A stretch of 64,000 nucleotides of DNA from Sabellastarte sp. h YS-2021. Lineage: Eukaryota; Annelida; Polychaeta; Sabellida; Sabellidae. The position numbers and the translations under genes are program-made. The notes below the pieces were generated by a model. The model did not search any database and was not told where the DNA came from. It saw only the letters and a program-made list of their open reading frames with translations. Positions 39,521 through 52,473 of the stretch are shown in pieces. How positions within the stretch are numbered: position 1 is the first letter of the stretch; each line of letters starts with the position of its first letter. Location: contig OZ024934.1 in the NCBI GenBank assembly GCA_964017235.1, positions 92,594,706 to 92,658,705 of the forward strand. The letters are read 5' to 3'.

Positions 39521-40202
39521 ATGTATTGGAAGTGCAGGTATCGAGGGGGTGGTCATATGGCACATCAGTCCAAAACCCCACTTAAACTTCATCAATCTGG
39601 CTCAGATTTTCACAGGAAACTCAGTTCATATCAGACATTGATATTGTATTGGCTTGACTTACTCAGGAAACCAATTAAAAATTTCAATTTTCCGGGGTCT
39701 GGGGCCAGGCTCAGCCCCCCTCAAATTAGGAAATATCAGGTATATCCTAATACAACCAATCTGAAGCTCTTCTTTAATTTTGCATATGTTTTAACAATAA
39801 TTGAGGATATATTAGGCCCATTTGGAGCATTACATCTCTGAAAATAAATTATTTCACCCATATAGTGCTGTAAAAATGGTCAAAAATACATGTAAATTAC
39901 ACCAAACCAGTACCAAATGTTGGTCTATAATGCTGAAATTTGGCCAGAATATAAGGTGGCACATACTAAATCTGACTGAACCGGTTTTAAAATTACATCT
40001 GATATAACAGTACCTATAGTTTGGCAATATTGGCTTCAGCTGGCCCCAAATTCGCTTCTGTGGGGCTGCATTAAGATATACTTAAATTTGGCAAAGTAAG
40101 ACAAATTTAAGGCTGAAAAGCATATTGTTTGCTAGAGCTGGCGCCACAAAATGAGATTCCACAAGAATATTCCTTAAGAAATACATAACTGGTCCAAAAT
40201 AC
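39521..40202 (+). repeat. Junction monomer M58, probable recombinant
   Basis: Matches M82 (55883) from its start through aaaagcat (G at 40120). It then carries cacaaa (A at 40148), otherwise seen in M38 and in this monomer's own duplicate M66. The monomer after M38 and after M58 is the same type (M39 and M59). A join between an M82-like and an M38-like copy within 40121-40147 explains both sides. Independent mutation at one of the sites is the alternative. Confidence 0.7.
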
Positions 40203-43200
40203 ATGTATTGGAAGTGCAGGTATCGAGGGGGTGGTCATATGGCACATCAGTCCAAAACCCCACTTAAACTTCATCAATCTGGCTCAGATTTTCACAGGAA
40301 ACTCAGTTCATATCAGACATTGATATTGTATTGGCTTGACTTACTCAGGAAACCAATTAAAAATTTCAATTTTCCGGGGTCTGGGGCCAGGCTCAGCCCC
40401 CCTCAAATTAGGAAATATCAGGTATATCCTAATACAACCAATCTGAAGCTCTTCTTTAATTTTGCATATGTTTTAACAATAATTGAGGATATGTTAGGCC
40501 CATTTGGAGCATTACATCTCTGAAAATAAATTATTTCACCCATATAGTGCTGTAAAAATGGTCAAAAATACATGTAAATTACACCAAACCAGTACCAAAT
40601 GTTGGTCTATAATGCTGAAATTTGGCCAGAATATAAGGTGGCACATACTAAATCTGACTGAACCGGTTTTAAAATTACATCTGATATAACAGTACCTATA
40701 GTTTGGCAATATTGGCTTCAGCTGGCCCCAAATTCGCTTCTGTGGGGCTGCATTAAGATATACTTAAATTTGGCAAAGTAAGACAAATTTAAGGCTGAAA
40801 ACCATATTGTTTGCTAGAGCTGGCGCCACGAAATGAGATTCCACAAGAATATTCCTTAAGAAATACATAACTGGTCCAAAATACATGTATTGGAAGTGCA
40901 GGTATCGAGGGGGTGGTCATATGGCACATCAGTCCAAAACCCCACTTAAACTTCATCAATCTGGCTCAGATTTTCACAGGAAACTCAGTTCATATCAGAC
41001 ATTGATATTGTATTGGCTTGACTTACTCAGGAAACCAATTAAAAATTTCAATTTTCCGGGGTCTGGGGCCAGGCTCAGCCCCCCTCAAATTAGGAAATAT
41101 CAGGTATATCCTAATACAACCAATCTGAAGCTCTTCTTTAATTTTGCATATGTTTTAACAATAATTGAGGATATATTAGGCCCATTTGGAGCATTACATC
41201 CCTGAAAATAAATTATTTCACCCATATAGTGCTGTAAAAATGGTCAAAAATACATGTAAATTACACCAAACCAGTACCAAATGTTGGTCTATAATGCTGA
41301 AATTTGGCCAGAATATAAGGTGGCACATACTAAATCTGACTGAACCGGTTTCAAAATTACATCTGATATAACAGTACCTATAGTTTGGCAATATTGGCTT
41401 CAGCTGGCCCCAAATTCGCTTCTGTGGGGCTGTATTAAGATATACTTAAATTTGGCAAAGTAAGACAAATTTAAGGCTGAAAACCATATTGTTTGCTAGA
41501 GCTGGCGCCACGAAATGAGATTCCACAAGAATATTCCTTAAGAAATACATAACTGGTCCAAAATACATGTATTGGAAGTGCAGGTATCGAGGGGGTGGTC
41601 ATATGGCACATCAGTCCAAAACCCCACTTAAACTTCATCAATCTGGCTCAGATTTTCACAGGAAACTCAGTTCATATCAGACATTGATATTGTATTGGCT
41701 TGACTTACTCAGGAAACCAATTAAAAATTTCAATTTTCCGGGGTCTGGGGCCAGGCTCAGCCCCGCTCAAATTAGGAAATATCAGGTATATCCTAATACA
41801 ACCAATCTGAAGCTCTTCTTTAATTTTGCATATGTTTTAACAATAATTGAGGATATATTAGGCCCATTTGGAGCATTACATCTCTGAAAATAAATTATTT
41901 CACCCATATAGTGCTGTAAAAATGGTCAAAAATACATGTAAATTACACCAAACCAGTACCAAATGTTGGTCTATAATGCTGAAATTTGGCCAGAATATAA
42001 GGTGGCACATACTAAATCTGACTGAACCGGTTTTAAAATTACATCTGATATAACAGTACCTATAGTTTGGCAATATTGGCTTCAGCTGGCCCCAAATTCG
42101 CTTCTGTGGGGCTGCATTAAGATATACTTAAATTTGGCAAAGTAAGACAAATTTAAGGCTGAAAACCATATTGTTTGCTAGAGCTGGCGCCACTAAATGA
42201 GATTCCATAAGAATATTCCTTAAGAAATACATAACTGGTCCAAAATACATGTATTGGAAGTGCAGGTATCGAGGGGGTGGTCATATGGCACATCAGTCAA
42301 AAACCCCACTTAAACTTCATCAGTCTGGCTCAGATTTTCACAGGAAACTCAGTTCATATCAGACATTGATATTGTATTGGCTAGACTTACTCAGGAAACC
42401 AATTAAAAATTTCAATTTTCCGGGGTCTGGGGCCAGGCTCAGCCCCCCTCAAATTAGGAACTATCAGGTATATCCTAATACAACCAATCTGAAGCTCTTC
42501 TTTAATTTTGCATATGTTTTAACAATAATTGAGGATATATTAGGCCCATTTGGAGCATTACATCTCTGAAAATAAATTATTTCACCCATATAGTGCTGTA
42601 AAAATGGTCAAAAATACATGTAAATTACACCAAACCAGTACCAAATGTTGGTCTATAATGCTGAAATTTGGCCAGAATATAAGGTGGCACATACTAAATC
42701 TGACTGAACCGGTTTTAAAATTACATCTGATATAACAGTACCTATAGTTTGGCAATATTGGCTTCAGCTGGCCCCAAATTCGCTTCTGTGGGGCTGCATT
42801 AAGATATACTTAAATTTGCAAAGTAAGACAAATTTAAGGCTGAAAACCATATTGTTTGCTAGAGCTGGCGCCACTAAATGAGATTCCACAAGAATATTCC
42901 TTAAGAAATACATAACTGGTCCAAAATACATGTATTGGAAGTGCAGGTATCGAGGGGGTGGTCATATGGCACATCAGTCCAAAACCCCACTTAAACTTCA
43001 TCAGTCTGGCTCAGATTTTCACAGGAAACTCAGTTCATATCAGACATTGATATTGTATTGGCTTGACTTACTCAGGAAACCAATTAAAAATTTCAATTTT
43101 CCGGGGTCTGGGGCCAGGCTCAGCCCCCCTCAAATTAGGAAATATCAGGTATATCCTAATACAACCAATCTGAAGCTCTTCTTTAATTTTGCATATGTTT

Positions 43201-45655
43201 TAACAATAATTGAGGATATATTAGGCCCATTTGGAGCATTACATCTCTGAAAATAAATTATTTCACCCATATAGTGCTGTAAAAATGGTCAAAAATACAT
43301 GTAAATTACACCAAACCAGTACCAAATGTTGGTCTATAATGCTGAAATTTGGCCAGAATATAAGGTGGCACATACTAAATCTGACTGAACCGGTTTTAAA
43401 ATTACATCTGATATAACAGTACCTATAGTTTGGCAATATTGGCTTCAGCTGGCCCCAAATTCGCTTCTGTGGGGCTGCATTAAGATATACTTAAATTTGG
43501 CAAAGTAAGACAAATTTAAGGCTGAAAACCATATTGTTTGCTAGAGCTGGCGCCACTAAATGAGATTCCACAAGAATATTCCTTAAGAAATACATAACTG
43601 GTCCAAAATACATGTATTGGAAGTGCAGGTATCGAGGGGGTGGTCATATGGCACATCAGTCCAAAACCCCACTTAAACTTCATCAATCTGGCTCAGATTT
43701 TCACAGAAACTCAGTTCATATCAGACATTGATATTGTATTGGCTTGACTTACTCAGGAAACCAATTAAAAATTTCAATTTTCCGGGGTCTGGGGCCAGGC
43801 TCAGCCCCCCTCAAATTAGGAACTATCAGGTATATCCTAATACAACCAATCTGAAGCTCTTCTTTAATTTTGCATATGTTTTAACAATAATTGAGGATAT
43901 ATTAGGCCCATTTGGAGCATTACATCTCTGAAAATAAATTATTTCACCCATATAGTGCTGTAAAAATGGTCAAAAATACATGTAAATTACACCAAACCAG
44001 TACCAAATGTTGGTCTATAATGCTGAAATTTGGCCAGAATATAAGGTGGCACATACTAAATCTGACTGAACCGGTTTTAAAATTACATCTGATATAACAG
44101 TACCTATAGTTTGGCAATATTGGCTTCAGCTGGCCCCAAATTCGCTTCTATGGGGCTGCATTAAGATATACTTAAATTTGGCAAAGTAAGACAAATTTAA
44201 GGCTGAAAACCATATTGTTTGCTAGAGCTGGCGCCACTAAATGAGATTCCACAAGAATATTCCTTAAGAAATACATAACTGGTCCAAAATACATGTATTG
44301 GAAGTGCAGGTATCGAGGGGGTGGTCATATGGCACATCAGTCCAAAACCCCACTTAAACTTCATCAATCTGGCTCAGATTTTCACAGGAAACTCAGTTCA
44401 TATCAGACATTGATATTGTATTGGCTTGACTTACTCAGGAAACCAATTAAAAATTTCAATTTTCCGGGGTCTGGGGCCAGGCTCAGCCCCCCTCAAATTA
44501 GGAACTATCAGGTATATCCTAATACAACCAATCTGAAGCTCTTCTTTAATTTTGCATATGTTTTAACAATAATTGAGGATATATTAGTCCCATTTGGAGC
44601 ATTACATCTCTGAAAATAAATTATTTCACCCATATAGTGCTGTAAAATGGTCAAAAATACATGTAAATTACACCAAACCAGTACCAAATGTTGGTCTATA
44701 ATGCTGAAATTTGGCCAGAATATAAGGTGGCACATACTAAATCTGACTGAACCGGTTTTAAAATTACATCTGATATAACAGTACCTATAGTTTGGCAATA
44801 TTGGCTTCAGCTGGCCCCAAATTCGCTTCTGTGGGGCTGCATTAAGATATACTTAAATTTGGCAAAGTAAGACAAATTTAAGGCTGAAAACCATATTGTT
44901 TGCTAGAGCTGGCGCCACTAAATGAGATTCCACAAGAATATTCCTTAAGAAATACATAACTGGTCCAAAATACATGTATTGGAAGTGCAGGTATCGAGGG
45001 GGTGGTCATATGGCACATCAGTCCAAAACCCCACTTAAACTTCATCAATCTGGCTCAGATTTTCACAGGAAACTCAGTTCATATCAGACATTGATATTGT
45101 ATTGGCTTGACTTACTCAGGAAACCAATTAAAAATTTCAATTTTCCGGGGTCTGGGGCCAGGCTCAGCCCCCCTCAAATTAGGAAATATCAGGTATATCC
45201 TAATACAACCAATCTGAAGCTCTTCTTTAATTTTGCATATGTTTTAACAATAATTGAGGATATATTAGGCCCATTTGGAGCATTACATCTCTGAAAATAA
45301 ATTATTTCACCCATATAGTGCTGTAAAAATGGTCAAAAATACATGTAAATTACACCAAACCAGTACCAAATGTTGGTCTATAATGCTGAAATTTGGCCAG
45401 AATATAAGGTGGCACATACTAAATCTGACTGAACCGGTTTTAAAATTACATCTGATATAACAGTACCTATAGTTTGGCAATATTGGCTTCAGCTGGCCCC
45501 AAATTCGCTTCTGTGGGGCTGCATTAAGATATACTTAAATTTGGCAAAGTAAGACAAATTTAAGGCTGAAAAGCATATTGTTTGCTAGAGCTGGCGCCAC
45601 AAAATGAGATTCCACAAGAATATTCCTTAAGAAATACATAACTGGTCCAAAATAC
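40203..45655 (+). repeat. Large block version 2: 8 monomers (M59-M66), 5,453 bp
   Basis: M59-M63 repeat the opening signature of block 1 (gatatgttag/cacgaa; ggtttcaaaa; ccgctc with ccataag; tttgcaaag deletion at about 42818; cagtct/gaaata). M64 is chimeric. M65 repeats M57 (gatatattagtccc plus the gtaaaatgg deletion, about 44643) and M66 repeats M58 (aaaagcat plus cacaaa). It is an internally shortened version of the block that lacks the 4-monomer sub-units. Confidence 0.9.
43612..44292 (+). repeat. Chimeric monomer M64 at an internal block deletion
   Basis: The left part has caatct and the cacagaaac 1-bp deletion (about 43706), as in M44, M48 and M72. The right part has cttctatgg (A at 44150) and aaaaccat, as in M56. 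M63 before it equals M43 and M65 after it equals M57, so both flanks agree with a join of an M44-type to an M56-type copy somewhere in 43707-44149. Confidence 0.85.
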
Positions 45656-48600
45656 ATGTATTGGAAGTGCAGGTATCGAGGGGGTGGTCATATGGCACAT
45701 CAGTCCAAAACCCCACTTAAACTTCATCAATCTGGCTCAGATTTTCACAGGAAACTCAGTTCATATCAGACATTGATATTGTATTGGCTTGACTTACTCA
45801 GGAAACCAATTAAAAATTTCAATTTTCCGGGGTCTGGGGCCAGGCTCAGCCCCCCTCAAATTAGGAAATATCAGGTATATCCTAATACAACCAATCTGAA
45901 GCTCTTCTTTAATTTTGCATATGTTTTAACAATAATTGAGGATATGTTAGGCCCATTTGGAGCATTACATCTCTGAAAATAAATTATTTCACCCATATAG
46001 TGCTGTAAAAATGGTCAAAAATACATGTAAATTACACCAAACCAGTACCAAATGTTGGTCTATAATGCTGAAATTTGGCCAGAATATAAGGTGGCACATA
46101 CTAAATCTGACTGAACCGGTTTTAAAATTACATCTGATATAACAGTACCTATAGTTTGGCAATATTGGCTTCAGCTGGCCCCAAATTCGCTTCTGTGGGG
46201 CTGCATTAAGATATACTTAAATTTGGCAAAGTAAGACAAATTTAAGGCTGAAAACCATATTGTTTGCTAGAGCTGGCGCCACGAAATGAGATTCCACAAG
46301 AATATTCCTTAAGAAATACATAACTGGTCCAAAATACATGTATTGGAAGTGCAGGTATCGAGGGGGTGGTCATATGGCACATCAGTCCAAAACCCCACTT
46401 AAACTTCATCAATCTGGCTCAGATTTTCACAGGAAACTCAGTTCATATCAGACATTGATATTGTATTGGCTTGACTTACTCAGGAAACCAATTAAAAATT
46501 TCAATTTTCCGGGGTCTGGGGCCAGGCTCAGCCCCCCTCAAATTAGGAAATATCAGGTATATCCTAATACAACCAATCTGAAGCTCTTCTTTAATTTTGC
46601 ATATGTTTTAACAATAATTGAGGATATATTAGGCCCATTTGGAGCATTACATCCCTGAAAATAAATTATTTCACCCATATAGTGCTGTAAAAATGGTCAA
46701 AAATACATGTAAATTACACCAAACCAGTACCAAATGTTGGTCTATAATGCTGAAATTTGGCCAGAATATAAGGTGGCACATACTAAATCTGACTGAACCG
46801 GTTTCAAAATTACATCTGATATAACAGTACCTATAGTTTGGCAATATTGGCTTCAGCTGGCCCCAAATTCGCTTCTGTGGGGCTGTATTAAGATATACTT
46901 AAATTTGGCAAAGTAAGACAAATTTAAGGCTGAAAACCATATTGTTTGCTAGAGCTGGCGCCACGAAATGAGATTCCACAAGAATATTCCTTAAGAAATA
47001 CATAACTGGTCCAAAATACATGTATTGGAAGTGCAGGTATCGAGGGGGTGGTCATATGGCACATCAGTCCAAAACCCCACTTAAACTTCATCAATCTGGC
47101 TCAGATTTTCACAGGAAACTCAGTTCATATCAGACATTGATATTGTATTGGCTTGACTTACTCAGGAAACCAATTAAAAATTTCAATTTTCCGGGGTCTG
47201 GGGCCAGGCTCAGCCCCGCTCAAATTAGGAAATATCAGGTATATCCTAATACAACCAATCTGAAGCTCTTCTTTAATTTTGCATATGTTTTAACAATAAT
47301 TGAGGATATATTAGGCCCATTTGGAGCATTACATCTCTGAAAATAAATTATTTCACCCATATAGTGCTGTAAAAATGGTCAAAAATACATGTAAATTACA
47401 CCAAACCAGTACCAAATGTTGGTCTATAATGCTGAAATTTGGCCAGAATATAAGGTGGCACATACTAAATCTGACTGAACCGGTTTTAAAATTACATCTG
47501 ATATAACAGTACCTATAGTTTGGCAATATTGGCTTCAGCTGGCCCCAAATTCGCTTCTGTGGGGCTGCATTAAGATATACTTAAATTTGGCAAAGTAAGA
47601 CAAATTTAAGGCTGAAAACCATATTGTTTGCTAGAGCTGGCGCCACTAAATGAGATTCCATAAGAATATTCCTTAAGAAATACATAACTGGTCCAAAATA
47701 CATGTATTGGAAGTGCAGGTATCGAGGGGGTGGTCATATGGCACATCAGTCAAAAACCCCACTTAAACTTCATCAGTCTGGCTCAGATTTTCACAGGAAA
47801 CTCAGTTCATATCAGACATTGATATTGTATTGGCTAGACTTACTCAGGAAACCAATTAAAAATTTCAATTTTCCGGGGTCTGGGGCCAGGCTCAGCCCCC
47901 CTCAAATTAGGAACTATCAGGTATATCCTAATACAACCAATCTGAAGCTCTTCTTTAATTTTGCATATGTTTTAACAATAATTGAGGATATATTAGGCCC
48001 ATTTGGAGCATTACATCTCTGAAAATAAATTATTTCACCCATATAGTGCTGTAAAAATGGTCAAAAATACATGTAAATTACACCAAACCAGTACCAAATG
48101 TTGGTCTATAATGCTGAAATTTGGCCAGAATATAAGGTGGCACATACTAAATCTGACTGAACCGGTTTTAAAATTACATCTGATATAACAGTACCTATAG
48201 TTTGGCAATATTGGCTTCAGCTGGCCCCAAATTCGCTTCTGTGGGGCTGCATTAAGATATACTTAAATTTGCAAAGTAAGACAAATTTAAGGCTGAAAAC
48301 CATATTGTTTGCTAGAGCTGGCGCCACTAAATGAGATTCCACAAGAATATTCCTTAAGAAATACATAACTGGTCCAAAATACATGTATTGGAAGTGCAGG
48401 TATCGAGGGGGTGGTCATATGGCACATCAGTCCAAAACCCCACTTAAACTTCATCAGTCTGGCTCAGATTTTCACAGGAAACTCAGTTCATATCAGACAT
48501 TGATATTGTATTGGCTTGACTTACTCAGGAAACCAATTAAAAATTTCAATTTTCCGGGGTCTGGGGCCAGGCTCAGCCCCCCTCAAATTAGGAAATATCA

Positions 48601-49064
48601 GGTATATCCTAATACAACCAATCTGAAGCTCTTCTTTAATTTTGCATATGTTTTAACAATAATTGAGGATATATTAGGCCCATTTGGAGCATTACATCTC
48701 TGAAAATAAATTATTTCACCCATATAGTGCTGTAAAAATGGTCAAAAATACATGTAAATTACACCAAACCAGTACCAAATGTTGGTCTATAATGCTGAAA
48801 TTTGGCCAGAATATAAGGTGGCACATACTAAATCTGACTGAACCGGTTTTAAAATTACATCTGATATAACAGTACCTATAGTTTGGCAATATTGGCTTCA
48901 GCTGGCCCCAAATTCGCTTCTGTGGGGCTGCATTAAGATATACTTAAATTTGGCAAAGTAAGACAAATTTAAGGCTGAAAACCATATTGTTTGCTAGAGC
49001 TGGCGCCACTAAATGAGATTCCACAAGAATATTCCTTAAGAAATACATAACTGGTCCAAAATAC

Positions 49065-51791
49065 ATGTATTGGAAGTGCAGGTATCGAGGGGGTGGTCAT
49101 ATGGCACATCAGTCCAAAACCCCACTTAAACTTCATCAATCTGGCTCAGATTTTCACAGAAACTCAGTTCATATCAGACATTGATATTGTATTGGCTTGA
49201 CTTACTCAGGAAACCAATTAAAAATTTCAATTTTCCGGGGTCTGGGGCCAGGCTCAGCCCCCCTCAAATTAGGAACTATCAGGTATATCCTAATACAACC
49301 AATCTGAAGCTCTTCTTTAATTTTGCATATGTTTTAACAATAATTGAGGATATATTAGGCCCATTTGGAGCATTACATCTCTGAAAATAAATTATTTCAC
49401 CCATATAGTGCTGTAAAAATGGTCAAAAATACATGTAAATTACACCAAACCAGTACCAAATGTTGGTCTATAATGCTGAAATTTGGCCAGAATATAAGGT
49501 GGCACATACTAAATCTGACTGAACCGGTTTTAAAATTACATCTGATATAACAGTACCTATAGTTTGGCAATATTGGCTTCAGCTGGCCCCAAATTCGCTT
49601 CTGTGGGGCTGCATTAAGATATACTTAAATTTGGCAAAGTAAGACAAATTTAAGGCTGAAAAGCATATTGTTTGCTAGAGCTGGCGCCACTAAATGAGAT
49701 TCCACAAGAATATTCCTTAAGAAATACATAACTGGTCCAAAATACATGTATTGGAAGTGCAGGTATCGAGGGGGTGGTCATATGGCACATCAGTCCAAAA
49801 CCCCAGTTAAACTTCATCAATCTGGCTCAGATTTTCACAGGAAACTCAGTTCATATCAGACATTGATATTGTATTGGCTTGACTTACTCAGGAAACCAAT
49901 TAAAAATTTCAATTTTCCGGGGTCTGGGGCCAGGCTCAGCCCCCCTCAAATTAGGAACTATCAGGTATATCCTAATACAACCAATCTGAAGCTCTTCTTT
50001 AATTTTGCATATGTTTTAACAATAATTGAGGATATATTAGTCCCATTTGGAGCATTACATCTCTGAAAATAAATTATTTCACCCATATAGTGCTGTAAAA
50101 ATGGTCAAAAATACATGTAAATTACACCAAACCAGTACCAAATGTTGGTCTATAATGCTGAAATTTGGCCAGAATATAAGGTGGCACATACTAAATCTGA
50201 CTGAACCGGTTTTAAAATTACATCTGATATAACAGTACCTATAGTTTGGCAATATTGGATTCAGCTGGCCCCAAATTCGCTTCTGTGGGGCTGCATTAAG
50301 ATATTCTTAAATTTGGCAAAGTAAGACAAATTTAAGGCTGAAAACCATATTGTTTGCTAGAGCTGGCGCCACTAAATGAGATCCCACAAGAATATTCCTT
50401 AAGAAATACATAACTGGTCCAAAATACATGTATTGGAAGTGCAGGTATCGACGGGGTGGTCATATGGCACATCAGTCCAAAACCCCACTTAAACTTCATC
50501 AGTCTGGCTCAGATTTTCACAGGAAACTCAGTTCATATCAGACATTGATATTGTATTGGCTTGACTTACTCAGGAAACCAATTAAAAATTTCAATTTTCC
50601 GGGGTCTGGGGCCAGGCTCAGCCCCCCTCAAATTAGGAACTATCAGGTATATCCTAATACAACCAATCTGAAGCTCTTCTTTAATTTTGCATATGTTTTA
50701 ACAATAATTGAGGATATATTAGGCCCATTTGGAGCATTACATCTCTGAAAATAAATTATTTCACCCATATAGTGCTGTAAAAATGGTCAAAAATACATGT
50801 AAATTACACCAAACCAGTACCAAATGTTGGTCTATAATGCTGAAATTTGGCCAGAATATAAGGTGGCACATACTAAATCTGACTGAACCGGTTTTAAAAT
50901 TACATCTGATATAACAGTACCTATAGTTTGGCAATATTGGCTTCAGCTGGCCCCAAATTCGCTTCGGTGGGGCTGCATTAAGATATACTTAAATTTGGCA
51001 AAGTAAGACAAATTTAAGGCTGAAAACCATATTGTTTGCTAGAGCTGGCGCCACTAAATGAGATTCCACAAGAATATTCCTTAAGAAATACATAACTGGT
51101 CCAAAATACATGTATTGGAAGTGCAGGTATCGAGGGGGTGGTCATATGGCACATCAGTCCAAAACCCCACTTAAACTTCATCAGTCTGGCTCAGATTTTC
51201 ACAGGAAACTCAGTTCATATCAGACATTGATATTGTATTGGCTTGACTTACTCAGGAAACCAATTAAAAATTTCAATTTTCCGGGGTCTGGGGCCAGGCT
51301 CAGCCCCCCTCAAATTAGGAAATATCAGGTATATCCTAATACAACCAATCTGAAGCTCTTCTTTAATTTTGCATATGTTTTAACAATAATTGAGGATATA
51401 TTAGGCCCATTTGGAGCATTACATCTCTGAAAATAAATTATTTCACCCATATAGTGCTGTAAAAATGGTCAAAAATACATGTAAATTACACCAAACCAGT
51501 ACCAAATGTTGGTCTATAATGCTGAAATTTGGCCAGAATATAAGGTGGCACATACTAAATCTGACTGAACCGGTTTTAAAATTACATCTGATATAACAGT
51601 ACCTATAGTTCGGCAATATTGGCTTCAGCTGGCCCCAAATTCGCTTCTGTGGGGCTGCATTAAGATATACTTAAATTTGGCAAAGTAAGACAAATTTAAG
51701 GCTGAAAACCATATTGTTTGCTAGAGCTGGCGCCACTAAATGAGATTCCACAAGAATATTCCTTAAGAAATACATAACTGGTCCAAAATAC
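49065..51791 (+). repeat. Four-monomer sub-unit inside block 3 (M72-M75)
   Basis: Same markers as M44-M47 and M48-M51, including the cacagaaac deletion, aaaagcat, ttggattc, gatcccac, tcgacggggt, cttcggtg and agttcggc. Only one copy is present here, against two in block 1. Confidence 0.9.
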
Positions 51792-52473
51792 ATGTATTGG
51801 AAGTGCAGGTATCGAGGGGGTGGTCATATGGCACATCAGTCCAAAACCCCACTTAAACTTCATCAATCTGGCTCAGATTTTCACAGGAAACTCAGTTCAT
51901 ATCAGACATTGATATTGTATTGGCTTGACTTACTCAGGAAACCAATTAAAAATTTCAATTTTCCGGGGTCTGGGGCCAGGCTCAGCCCCCCTCAAATTAG
52001 GAACTATCAGGTATATCCTAATACAACCAATCTGAAGCTCTTCTTTAATTTTGCATATGTTTTAACAATAATTGAGGATATATTAGGCCCATTTGGAGCA
52101 TTACATCTCTGAAAATAAATTATTTCACCCATATAGTGCTGTAAAAATGGTCAAAAATACATGTAAATTACACCAAACCAGTACCAAATGTTGGTCTATA
52201 ATGCTGAAATTTGGCCAGAATATAAGGTGGCACATACTAAATCTGACTGAACCGGTTTTAAAATTACATCTGATATAACAGTACCTATAGTTTGGCAATA
52301 TTGGCTTCAGCTGGCCCCAAATTCGCTTCTGTGGGGCTGCATTAAGATATACTTAAATTTGGCAAAGTAAGACAAATTTAAGGCTGAAAACCATATTGTT
52401 TGCTAGAGCTGGCGCCACTAAATGAGATTCCACAAGAATATTCCTTAAGAAATACATAACTGGTCCAAAATAC

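Larger units (their letters stand above)
26567..40202 (+). repeat. Large block version 1: 20 monomers (M39-M58), 13,636 bp
   Basis: Opens with a five-monomer signature: M39 gatatgttag/cacgaa; M40 ccctga/ggtttcaaaa/ctgtatt; M41 ccgctc/ccataag; M42 tcaaaaacc/cagtct/ggctagac with a 1-bp deletion (tttgcaaag, about 29181); M43 cagtct/gaaata. Two tandem 4-monomer units follow (M44-M51), then M52-M56, then M57 with gatatattagtccc and a 1-bp deletion (gtaaaatgg, about 39191), and M58 with aaaagcat plus cacaaa. The signature recurs at 40203 and 45656. Confidence 0.9.

Noticed and set aside
44508-44798. Reverse-strand 96-codon frames (also 39055-39345 and 55417-55707)
   Set aside because: Open only where a 1-bp deletion fuses two short frames. 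No domain, and no conservation outside three copies of one duplicated monomer.
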